From: Bin5 sp965204705
GTDB lineage: Bacteria; Chloroflexota; Anaerolineae; Caldilineales; Caldilineaceae
Reading direction: 5' to 3'
NCBI GenBank assembly: GCA_965204705.1
Contig: OZ242006.1
Location: 4,154,001 to 4,218,000 of the forward strand
DNA length: 64,000 nucleotides
Part shown: positions 35,992-44,096 of the stretch, one piece after another
Layout: each line of letters begins with the position of its first letter
Numbering within the stretch: the first letter of the stretch is position 1
Notes under the pieces: model-generated
What the model was told of the DNA's origin: nothing
The model's input: only the letters and a program-made list of their open reading frames with translations
Databases searched by the model: none
Position numbers and translations under genes: made by a program

Positions 35992-37092
35992 CTACACAGA
36001 GGTCAGATCGAAGATGACCTTCATCATCCCTTCCGCCCCTTCGTCGATCAGCTTGTAGGCCTGGGGTGCTTCCTCAAGGGGGAAACGATGCGTGATCAGA
36101 CCACTGACGTCAAGCCTGCCGGTGTGTAGGAGCTTGATGATCACATTGTACACGCGGATGATGTCCCAGCGTCGATGGTAAAGTCCGCTCTCGGGGTTCT
36201 CGGGCGGTAGACGATACCCGCCGCTGCGGGAATGCAGGATCTGCCCGGCACTGCGGCAGAACTCTTCGCCGAGATAGAGGTCGTCGGCGGGGCCGTCGTA
36301 CATGCCCACGGCGACGACCTTGGGGAAAGGCGTGCCGCAGTGCATGGCCAGACCGATGCCGCCGGTCCGGCCGGAGCACTCGAAACAGACGTCGGCGCCC
36401 GGGCCGCCGAGAATCTCTTTCACCTCGCGCCCGACGTCGCCTTGGCTGGGATTGAGGGCGTAATCGGCGCCAAGCCGTTTTGCCGTTTCCAGCCGTTCAT
36501 CGAGCAGGTCGATCGCGATGACGGGGTCGGCGCCCGAAAGCTTGCAGAGCTGCATTGTCAGCAGGCCGACCACGCCCTGACCGACGACCACAGCGCTCTC
36601 GCCGATCCGCACCGGCCCGACGAGCAGCGCGTCCAACGCGACAGTGCCCAGACTTATGAAGACGTACTTTTCAAGGTCTTCGTCGGGCGGCAGCGCGTAG
36701 GGAAAGACGCTAACACCGACACCCCGGGTGGTCGCCCCGACCTTCGCCTGGTCCAGGTTGAAGTTTCTGGTCTCGCGATGGTGCGCCGAGCCCATCACCA
36801 CGTCGCCGACCGCGAGTTCGTCCACCTCCGACCCTACCTCCACCACGCGGGCGACATCCTCGTAACCGTAGGTGAAGGGGTGATTCATCGAACGCCCCTC
36901 TGTCACGAAGCCGTCCGTCTCCACGCTGCGGCCATGCCAGACGGCTTCGCCGCGAAAATGGGAGCGTTCGGTGCCGTGGCTGATGCCAGAGTAGAGATTG
37001 GCGACCTTCACGTCCCTGGGACCAACGGGCGGGTCGACATATTCGCCAATTTCTACCTGCTTGGGACCGACAAACAGGACTTCCTTCGGCAT
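35992..37092 (-). CDS. MDR-family dehydrogenase lacking zinc ligands
   Basis: The protein is 366 aa. It has the MDR fold (ALLVGPVRIGESAVVVGQGVVGLLTMQL is the nucleotide-binding part), but where zinc enzymes have Cys it reads SGISHGTERSHFRG, and the structural-zinc loop is missing. It is thus a zinc-independent member, related in style to sugar or chlorophyllide-type reductases. It begins 6 bp after the stop of the SDR gene, so the two are surely co-transcribed. Confidence 0.82.
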   Translation of the reverse strand: MPKEVLFVGPKQVEIGEYVDPPVGPRDVKVANLYSGISHGTERSHFRGEAVWHGRSVETDGFVTEGRSMNHPFTYGYEDVARVVEVGSEVDELAVGDVVMGSAHHRETRNFNLDQAKVGATTRGVGVSVFPYALPPDEDLEKYVFISLGTVALDALLVGPVRIGESAVVVGQGVVGLLTMQLCKLSGADPVIAIDLLDERLETAKRLGADYALNPSQGDVGREVKEILGGPGADVCFECSGRTGGIGLAMHCGTPFPKVVAVGMYDGPADDLYLGEEFCRSAGQILHSRSGGYRLPPENPESGLYHRRWDIIRVYNVIIKLLHTGRLDVSGLITHRFPLEEAPQAYKLIDEGAEGMMKVIFDLTSV

Positions 37093-37098
37093 AGGCGG

Positions 37099-37905
37099 TT
37101 AGGGCGCAAATCCGCAGGTCAGCCCGCCGTCAACGAGCAGATTCACACCCGTGATATATTTGGCCTCGTCTGATGCCAGGAACAGGGCGGCAAAGGCGAC
37201 ATCCCATGCGTCCCCCATCTTTTTCATCGGGCACAGGTTATCCCGCTGCCTGATCATCTCTTCGACGCCCTCATCCGAATAGGCGTCCTGTAGGCCTTGC
37301 GTGATGAAGGGAGTGTTCATCAGACCCGGCAGCACACAGTTCGCCCGGATGCCCTGTTGCGCGTACTGCATGGCGATGTTCTGCGTCAGCTGGTTGATCG
37401 CACCCTTGGAAGCGTTGTAGGAGATGCTCGGATAGCCGGTGTAACGTATGCCGGCAATCGAGGAGATGTTGACGATGGCGCCGCCCCCCTGCCTCTCCAT
37501 ATGCGGAATACAGAACTTGCAGGTCAGAAACATTCCCTTCACATTGACATCCATCAGCCGGTCCCAGTTCTCTTCACTGATCTCGACCGGCCCGCCCACC
37601 TCGATGATGCCGACGTTGTTGTGAAGAATGTCGATCCTGCCATAGGTCTCGATGCAGGCCGCGGCCATCTGCTCCACAGCCTGCGAGTCTGTCACGTCGG
37701 CCTCAAAAACCGAGCACTCTCCGCCCTCCTGCTCGATGACGGCCTTGGTCTGGTTGGCGGCCTCCAGGTTGTAATCGACGAGAAAGACACTCGCCCCTTC
37801 GCGGGCATACAGTACCGCCGTGGCCTTCCCGTTTCCCCAACCGGGACCCACCGAACCGGCCCCGGTAACAATGGCAACTTTACCCTTAACGCGATCTGTC
37901 ATCAC
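37099..37905 (-). CDS. Classical short-chain dehydrogenase/reductase
   Basis: The protein is 268 aa. The cofactor loop GAGSVGPGWGNGKA is longer than the usual TGxxxGIG; HNNVGI and the catalytic SISYNASKGA (YxxxK) are standard. It would oxidise a secondary alcohol. It is the first gene of the minus-strand run SDR-MDR-MDR-BKACE, which reads as a plausible chain from polyol or hydroxyacid to cleaved beta-keto acid. Confidence 0.87.
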   Translation of the reverse strand: MMTDRVKGKVAIVTGAGSVGPGWGNGKATAVLYAREGASVFLVDYNLEAANQTKAVIEQEGGECSVFEADVTDSQAVEQMAAACIETYGRIDILHNNVGIIEVGGPVEISEENWDRLMDVNVKGMFLTCKFCIPHMERQGGGAIVNISSIAGIRYTGYPSISYNASKGAINQLTQNIAMQYAQQGIRANCVLPGLMNTPFITQGLQDAYSDEGVEEMIRQRDNLCPMKKMGDAWDVAFAALFLASDEAKYITGVNLLVDGGLTCGFAP

Positions 37906-38154
37906 TACCTCACAGTCAGTATTGAATTGGTCTCAACTTATCTTTCGGGGAATGAGCAAACGAGCCAGAAGCACCTACTCAGACTGCATGCCCAGATGTA
38001 CACAGTCTGGGTTTTCCATTGCAGCCACACTAACCCAACCTTCCGAATCTCCTGCAAATGATATAGTCAGGGCCATGCAGCAGCCCTCGGGTCCCATCGA
38101 GTTTCGCCAGAATCTACCACACGCGGTTTGACGGGTCAATCCGTCTCTTTGAAA
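37906..38154. other. Gap upstream of the SDR operon
   Basis: This should hold the promoter for the 37905-33880 operon, but no clear boxes are visible. I see no gene. It ends at the left target duplication of MITE copy C. Confidence 0.4.
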
Positions 38155-38488
38155 GGGTGCAGTTCAGATTGGGGGTAAAATTTCGTACACCTCTGGTAAC
38201 GACTAAACTGAAGCCGATTCGCGTCTCCCAGCAGGGCAAACGCCGTCGCCTCTGACCACTGCTCACTGTCCACTGCAGTTGGGCGGTCGGGCCTTCGGCC
38301 CTCCCTTGTGCGGGGGGATTCCCCCCGCAACGCCCCCCTTACACCATGCCACTTTGGCGCCGCGTCGTCGGCGTACTGTCTAGGCCACCTGTCGCCCACC
38401 CACGTCGTGCCGCGAAGCACTACCCCGTGACCACGGTAGGGGCAGGCCTTGTGCCTGCCCACTCTCACCCCAAAAATGGACTGCACCC
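38155..38488. mobile_element. MITE-like element, copy C (best preserved)
   Basis: This is 334 bp with terminal inverted repeats gggtgcagttca (left) and tggactgcaccc (right), one mismatch in 12. The 8-9 bp word ctttgaaa(g) stands directly on both sides (38147-38155 and 38489-38497) as a target-site duplication. The interior has the same landmarks as copies A and B: ttcgtacacctctg, ccactg-rich stretch, gggcc-ttc-ggccc, tgcgggggga-t-tccccccgca, and the stem gggcaggc/gcctgccc (38440-38460). No protein is encoded. A transposase acting in trans would be needed. Confidence 0.85.
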
Positions 38489-38726
38489 CTTTGAAAGCCC
38501 GTTCCATCTGGACCATCCACAGGTAGAGTGCGACCAGTCACTGTTAGCCATGCTCCTGGTTTCTCTACACGAAATGGAAGGAGTGGAATGTAACATTTGC
38601 GGTGTTGAGCCTTTCGGTGGTTTGACTCGGGGATTCGACCTGGGCCTCGTCGCCGCCTTATCGCTCTACAAAGACTTGTGTCGTCTGCACGGGACAGATC
38701 CACTTCAGGTGAGGCGTCATGTTCTC
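38489..38726. other. Gap without a recognised gene
   Basis: The stretch lies between MITE copy C and the stop of the Cys-rich protein gene. A plus-strand frame crosses it but shows no family motif and runs on through the opposite-strand gene. Confidence 0.35.
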
Positions 38727-39233
38727 TCAATCCTCCGCCCTGATATTGGCCAGTGCTTCCCGCGCTACGCTCGCCCAGGATTCCGGCAAGTTCTCGCTCA
38801 GCCACTGGACCTTCTTCTCAGCTCTCCGTTCCCTGAATTCACCCAGTTGCCGCACCACAACTTCGGCCAGGCCGGGCCGGGCTGGATAGCGGTCTGCCGT
38901 GATATGTGATGGCAATCTGTCCAGCAGATCAAGCAGGTGCAGTCGTATCTCCTCTGAATCAGGTGACGGTATCCACTCCTCGCGACCATATCCCATACTC
39001 TGGTAGTCCCCCCCGCCGGCTCGCATGATCGGCCCGATCGGAATCGGATCGCGCTGGGGCCTTCGATGCGGATGGTTGGCGCAGTAGGTCCAGAAAGGGT
39101 TCCCGATCGAGACATCCCTGATTTCACAGTAGGCTTCCACGTTTGTGTCCTGAGCCCTGCTGTAACCTTTCTCCCCTCGGTTCCTGCGGTTAAACCAGCA
39201 GGTTCCGCAGCAGTCTGAGCCTCCATTAGGCAT
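38727..39233 (-). CDS. Hypothetical protein with N-terminal Cys cluster
   Basis: The protein is 168 aa. The N-terminus reads MPNGGSDCCGTCWFNRRN, then YCEIRD and WTYCANHP, giving five or six Cys plus His in the first 55 residues. That pattern looks like a zinc or iron-sulphur site. The rest is helical and charged. I do not recognise the family. Codon use matches neighbours. It lies downstream of the terminator of the big lipoprotein gene, so it is probably its own unit. Confidence 0.6.
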   Translation of the reverse strand: MPNGGSDCCGTCWFNRRNRGEKGYSRAQDTNVEAYCEIRDVSIGNPFWTYCANHPHRRPQRDPIPIGPIMRAGGGDYQSMGYGREEWIPSPDSEEIRLHLLDLLDRLPSHITADRYPARPGLAEVVVRQLGEFRERRAEKKVQWLSENLPESWASVAREALANIRAED

Positions 39234-39260
39234 GGTCTGAGTCTCCTGTGAAACGGGTAC

Positions 39261-39297
39261 AAAAAAAGGCGAAAGCGTAAGATTCTCCGCTTTCGCC
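39261..39297 (-). terminator. Intrinsic terminator of the repeat lipoprotein gene
   Basis: On the minus strand ggcgaaagcg (39297-39288) pairs perfectly with cgctttcgcc (39277-39268), a 10-bp stem with a 10-base loop. It is followed at once by seven T (39267-39261, read as A on the plus strand). It starts 36 bp after the stop at 39333. Confidence 0.88.
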
Positions 39298-39332
39298 CAT
39301 AATCAAAGGCAATTAAACTTCCAGTAAATGAA

Positions 39333-41810
39333 CTACTCCTGATTCAACTCCGCCGTTACGTCCAGGTGGGCGCCAACGATAAGAGGAAGGAGCTCCTCAG
39401 TGAACAGCGCCGAAATATTCGGGTCTGCCAGGATTTTGGCGATATCGTCCGGAAGGAAAGGAGCCGCCAGGTCCAACGTGCGCAGAATCGAAGGCGAGTC
39501 ATAGTGAACGGTGAGGAGAATTTCCTCGTCGGCTACAACGTTCAATTGGTTGGCAGAAGAGGTCAATTCCAACTCGGCGACCTGCAGGCCATCGTAAAGA
39601 ATTGAGGCGATGTTCGCCGGCAGGGAGGGCAGGGTTACCCCGTTCTCCTGGAACACACTCGCGGGTACGCCGCCGACAGACTGAATCTCGGAGCCGTCCA
39701 ACATGAGCCTGAGTGCAAGCACGGGCCGGTACTCGGCATCGATATCGGGCGGTTCCATGCGCACCGAAGTTACGTCAAACGCGGGCGGTACGTCAACTGC
39801 CGCAGCCCCATCTGCCGCGGGAATCGAAAGGGCAACGCCAATATCCGTTTTCTGAAGGAATTCGATTCCAACGTCGAGCACACCGGGCGGGAGGGGTAAC
39901 AGTTCTGTCACGACCCGCTGAAGTGTCGCCATGGACTGGTCAGTCCAGGAAATGACCGGCAGATGGCCGCCATTCGAGGCCAGGTAGAGGCTGGCGTCGA
40001 TAATGTTGAGGTCCAGCCTCTGGATGCCCAGGGCCTGCATGTCTGTAATGAATAGAGGCTGCAGAATCGACTGGTCTCCCAAGGGGATACCCATCAAAGC
40101 AAGCGAGCCGTCCGCCTTGACTTCGACAGGCAGGGAGTCCAGCTTCGTTTCAGGAGCCTCCTGCCCCGCCAGGGCCAACTGCACGTCCAGGCCCGATGAG
40201 ATGACCGGAGGCAGGTGGGGCAGGTACTCGCTAATCGTGCCAATGAACGGAATCGTATCCGACAGCGAGGATACTACGACAAGAAGACGGTTAAGCGCTG
40301 CTTGGTCGTATTGCAGTGTCAGTAAGCTGCCCGAGTCACCTACCAGATCGATCGCCCCTGCGGACGTCGTCAACTGTAGGGTATCCGACCCGACGCCGCC
40401 GACAATGTTCATCACAAGCGGCGGCAGACTGACCGGCGGCAGCAAACCGGCTAGATCTGCAAGCGAGAGCCCCAGCGCGGACTGTACATACCCATCTCTG
40501 TCGATGGCTGCTCCGATCCGCAATGCCGGCTCCATCCCTTCCGGCGCAGCCGCAAAGTTGGGTGCCGTCACATCGAATTCATCGCTTAGCGCCACACCGT
40601 CTAGCGCGGGCAGACCCAAAGACAGGCCTATGTTGGTTTTCGCAAGCAAACTTCGCAGCACCGTGAGACCGCCGTCCACTAGTCCGGGAGAGACCCCGAG
40701 CAGGTCAACCGCGACATCCCCGATCGTGTCCAGCGAAGTATCCGTCCAGAGAATGGAAGGCAAGGGCTCCTGATTGAGCGCCAGATACAGCCCGGAAGCC
40801 TGGATACTCAGGTCCAACTGCTGGACGTTCATATCGCCAAGCATGCCCAGCAGATCCGCCGGCAAGAGGTCCATACCCAGAGGAATGCCCCACACGCCCA
40901 AAGTGCCGTCTTCGCCGACACTGACCGGAATGGTGGGCAACTGCGTATCAGCAGTCGGCGCACCGGTAAAGGAGACGATAATGTCCAGGTCTGCGCCGGG
41001 CAGCTTCGGAATGACCTCGCCGATCATGCCGCCCATCGACGGGTCAACGAACGCGCTGACGATCGGCATGAGGTTGTTGAGGCGCTCAGTATCGTAAGCG
41101 AGACTCGGCAGCGCTGTGCTGTCAAGCGCAAGATCGATGCCGTTCGGCTGCGTGGCGAGGGAGAACTGCTCCACGCCCAACGCCGACAATATCTGTAAAG
41201 CCATCGGCGGGAGCGCTACCCCAAACGATTGGCCCAGGGCCTGCTCAATCTCCGCCAAGGGGATTCCTTCGAACGACGCATTGCCTTCCGCGTCGAAAGC
41301 CAGGCTGGCAAACTGAAGCGGCCCGATTGTGGTCTCCTCTGCGCTCTCTCGTCTTACCAGCTCTTCACCCTGCCATCGGGGAATGTCGTCGCCTGCCGTG
41401 GGCAGTATGATGATTGCGCCCAGGCCTATCCGTCGCAACCAGGTCAGAGCGTCGGCCCCCTGCGCGGCGCCTGGGACATTGGCCAGAACCCGACCTACTA
41501 GGTCGGCCGATTCGTCACTCCATTTGAGATAGGGGAGAGGCTCACCGTCCGCGTGGAAGAAGACGCCATGGTAGCCGATTCGGACCTCGAGGACATCGAC
41601 ACCTGCGGCCGCCAACTGGTCCAACATCGGTTGCTGTAGAATCTGCCCCGCCGGGAAGCCGAGCGCAGTGCCAAAGCCGTTGCCGTCAACTCTGATCGGA
41701 ACAGACGGAAGGTTAAACCACGTAGAGCCGCCGCCACCGCCGCCATTACAGGCGCCCAGTACCAGAATAAAGACCAGGACAATAATAAATTTGCGGAGTA
41801 AGGCCGGCAC
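39333..41810 (-). CDS. Large lipoprotein built of repeated domains, function unknown
   Basis: The protein is 825 aa. Start GTG 41810, five bases after AAGGAGG; the signal is IVLVFILVLGAC (Cys21) then a Gly run. The mature protein is about three repeats of roughly 250 residues. Each has the sequence (i) a short VxVxxDGxLxxxGIPLG strand pair, (ii) LDLxIxxxxLYLxxNxxxLPxIxWTD, (iii) a helical LLPxPPGxxDxGL..L segment, (iv) TxIGxxLxLPA, (v) an LxLTTSAxxIDLVxDxxxLLTLQYD segment. The alternating amphipathic strands and long hydrophobic helices could build an elongated, lipid-facing or hollow structure. I do not recognise it from known families. It is anchored outside the membrane. Confidence 0.75.
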   Translation of the reverse strand: MPALLRKFIIVLVFILVLGACNGGGGGGSTWFNLPSVPIRVDGNGFGTALGFPAGQILQQPMLDQLAAAGVDVLEVRIGYHGVFFHADGEPLPYLKWSDESADLVGRVLANVPGAAQGADALTWLRRIGLGAIIILPTAGDDIPRWQGEELVRRESAEETTIGPLQFASLAFDAEGNASFEGIPLAEIEQALGQSFGVALPPMALQILSALGVEQFSLATQPNGIDLALDSTALPSLAYDTERLNNLMPIVSAFVDPSMGGMIGEVIPKLPGADLDIIVSFTGAPTADTQLPTIPVSVGEDGTLGVWGIPLGMDLLPADLLGMLGDMNVQQLDLSIQASGLYLALNQEPLPSILWTDTSLDTIGDVAVDLLGVSPGLVDGGLTVLRSLLAKTNIGLSLGLPALDGVALSDEFDVTAPNFAAAPEGMEPALRIGAAIDRDGYVQSALGLSLADLAGLLPPVSLPPLVMNIVGGVGSDTLQLTTSAGAIDLVGDSGSLLTLQYDQAALNRLLVVVSSLSDTIPFIGTISEYLPHLPPVISSGLDVQLALAGQEAPETKLDSLPVEVKADGSLALMGIPLGDQSILQPLFITDMQALGIQRLDLNIIDASLYLASNGGHLPVISWTDQSMATLQRVVTELLPLPPGVLDVGIEFLQKTDIGVALSIPAADGAAAVDVPPAFDVTSVRMEPPDIDAEYRPVLALRLMLDGSEIQSVGGVPASVFQENGVTLPSLPANIASILYDGLQVAELELTSSANQLNVVADEEILLTVHYDSPSILRTLDLAAPFLPDDIAKILADPNISALFTEELLPLIVGAHLDVTAELNQE

Positions 41811-42329
41811 AGCCGCCTCCTTATGGGTGCGTAACAATAAAAAGCAAATAAAGACTTGCGGCGCGCCGCGGGCGCGTCAGCCGATCACTGTTGGCACTGT
41901 TATATCACGATTGATTCGGAATGACAATGCCGAGACTTGCGCTCCAGTCGTCTTCGAACAGAGGTTAATCTTAATGCCCTGAAGGCCCGATTTTTGCTCG
42001 TCGAGGGGGTTGGCTTCAACACTTGATGGGCACAGTCCAAGGTTACCACACATCTTACAATAGTTCATGCAGAGACACAAAACCGGCATCCGAGACACCT
42101 TCAGACGCACCGGCTCCAGAGTGAAGGCGAAAGACGGACATTTGCTGTACTCTATCAGTACTGTCCCTCACCCAAACCGGCGGGAAGTGGCATAAAGGAA
42201 TAAACAGTATGTTGACGCGAAGGCCAGGGCATGGCCCGACAGACGCCAACCCCGCTTCTCCCTTTCAGTGGCGAATCTGCCTTAGTCCTTTGTCGACCGG
42301 TCGGGAACAGCCTCAGACGCCTCTGACCA
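41811..42329. other. Gap between murE-like gene and repeat lipoprotein gene
   Basis: This has the leader of the lipoprotein gene and, at 42318-42351, a fragment of the MITE family that reaches into the Mur ligase stop (listed separately). I saw no convincing gene. Confidence 0.4.
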
Positions 42330-42351
42330 CTAACCACTGCCCACTGCAGTT
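42318..42351. repeat. MITE fragment, copy D, at the 3' end of the Mur ligase gene
   Basis: gcctctgaccact...cactgcagtt matches the ACCACT-rich inner segment of copies A-C. It overlaps the last codons and stop of the ligase gene (42330), so it supplies the end of the protein (ITAVGSG). No hairpins or inverted ends are seen here. Confidence 0.5.
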
Positions 42352-44096
42352 ATTCGGCCGCGCAGAGCAGACAGCATCGCTTCCTGCTCGTTCCAGGGGT
42401 ACTCCGTCTCGCCGTAGCACATACTGCGTTCATGGCCCTTGCCAAAGGAGGCCACCACATCGCCGCCACGCGCCATCTCGACGCCAAAGCGAATCGCCTC
42501 GGCGCGGTCGGGAACAACCGCGTAGTATGAAGTAGAGAGCGCAAATTCCCCTCGGGGCTTCTCGCCGCCAGCGCTATCACCGCGCGTCCGCACCCCCTCT
42601 CCCCCAGCCGCGCCTTCGACAACCTCCCGCGCGCCGGCCGCGATCTCCCGACTGATCTCCTCCAGATCTTCAGTCCGCGGGTCTTCTGCAGTGATCACGG
42701 TGAAGTCCGCCAGGCGACCACTGACCTGACCCATCAGCCGCCGTTTGCCCCGGTCTCGCAGTCCCGCGCAGCCAAAGATAGCGATCAATCTGCCCCCGCC
42801 GCCGTCGCCGCAATCCTCGGCAACGAGCGGACGCAATGTCTCCAATGCCCGTTCCAGGCTGGCAGGCGAATGGGCAAAGTCCACCACAGCCAGAAAGTCC
42901 TGACCGCAGTCCATGCGCTGCATGCGCCCCAAAACCGAAGAAAGAGAGGCAACGCCCTTCCTTATCTGCTCGGGCGCAACGCCCATCCCAAGCGCCGCCG
43001 ACGCCGCGCACAGAATATTGGACACATTGAACTCGCCAATCAGCTGAGTCTCCATGGGTACTGAGCCGCCCGGCCAGACCAGCTCGAAACGGGTGGCCTC
43101 AGGCAGATACTCGATCTGCCTGGCGTACACGTCGGCGCCCGGGTCGGATACACTATATGTATAGGAAGTAACGCCGGCTGTCGCGTTGCGCGCGCTTTCT
43201 TCAGCCAGCGCCTCCCGCAAGGGCCGGCAGCTGTTATCGTCCTGGTTGAAAACGGCTATGCGGGGCACGCCCGGCTTCCGATCGGAATGAAACAGGCTCC
43301 GAAAGAGCAGGAACTTCGCCGCCCGGTACGCCTCGAACGAGCCGTGAATATCCAGGTGCTCATGCGTGATGTTGGTCAACGCGGCCACGTCGTACTCGAC
43401 GGCTGCCACGCGCTTCTGATCGAGACCGAAACTGGTACTCTCAACGACCGCGTAGCCGCAGCCCGCCGAACGCATCTGCGCCAGAAATGCCTGTACCGTC
43501 GGCGCATCCGGCGTCGTCACGTGCAGCCCGGTCTCCTGCTCGACGCCCGCGATACGCGCGCCGACCGTTGTGATGACCCCCACATCGGCGCTTCGGCTGA
43601 GAATCGCCTCCAGCAACGCGCAGGTCGTCGTCTTGCCGTCCGTACCCGTCACCCCTATGACCACCTGGGCGCGACTGGGAAAACCGTAAAGGGCCGCGCT
43701 CAGCCAGGCCAGGGCTTCCCGGCTATCAGTCACATGTACATAGGGAACGCTTGCAGTCGGCGGCCACCAGTCCAGTTCCTCCAGCCGCGTCAAGGCGTGG
43801 CTGCCGGCAACGGCCGCCGCGCCCGCGGCAACGGCCTGTGGAATGAAGCGGTGGCCGTCCTGTTGCAGGCCCTCGACCGCCACAAACAGTGTATCCGCGC
43901 TTACCTCGCGGCTGTCTTCGGTAACGCGGCGCACCATGACCTCAGGAATCGCCTCCACTCCGCGAACAAGCAGACCGGCCGGCAGCTGGGCAAACAGGCT
44001 CGCCAGCTCCTGCTCAGTTACGTTCACCGGTGGTGGGAGCTCGCCGGCGGCCGCTGCCGTCTCTGAACTTGCCGTCTTAGGAGCACTCGCCGTCAT
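42330..44096 (-). CDS. murE: Mur ligase (UDP-MurNAc-tripeptide synthetase, MurE type)
   Basis: The protein is 588 aa. It adds the third amino acid to UDP-MurNAc-dipeptide in peptidoglycan synthesis. ATP loop GVTGTDGKTTTCALL; TNITHEHLDIHGSFEAYRAAKFLLF has the Lys that is carbamylated; VDFAHSPASLERAL and FGCAGLRDRGKRRLM follow. The substrate-selecting motif is AEDPRTED, where Gram-negative meso-DAP enzymes read DNPRxE, so the third residue cannot be assigned with confidence. It is longer than usual (about 490) because of an N-terminal tail and an Ala/Gly insert near residue 495. The start overlaps the propeller gene's stop (ATGA), indicating coupled translation. Confidence 0.83.
   Translation of the reverse strand: MTASAPKTASSETAAAAGELPPPVNVTEQELASLFAQLPAGLLVRGVEAIPEVMVRRVTEDSREVSADTLFVAVEGLQQDGHRFIPQAVAAGAAAVAGSHALTRLEELDWWPPTASVPYVHVTDSREALAWLSAALYGFPSRAQVVIGVTGTDGKTTTCALLEAILSRSADVGVITTVGARIAGVEQETGLHVTTPDAPTVQAFLAQMRSAGCGYAVVESTSFGLDQKRVAAVEYDVAALTNITHEHLDIHGSFEAYRAAKFLLFRSLFHSDRKPGVPRIAVFNQDDNSCRPLREALAEESARNATAGVTSYTYSVSDPGADVYARQIEYLPEATRFELVWPGGSVPMETQLIGEFNVSNILCAASAALGMGVAPEQIRKGVASLSSVLGRMQRMDCGQDFLAVVDFAHSPASLERALETLRPLVAEDCGDGGGGRLIAIFGCAGLRDRGKRRLMGQVSGRLADFTVITAEDPRTEDLEEISREIAAGAREVVEGAAGGEGVRTRGDSAGGEKPRGEFALSTSYYAVVPDRAEAIRFGVEMARGGDVVASFGKGHERSMCYGETEYPWNEQEAMLSALRGRITAVGSG

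Noticed and set aside
38346..38909. Plus-strand 187-aa frame
   Set aside because: It starts inside the MITE and runs through the opposite-strand Cys-rich gene; no motif supports it.
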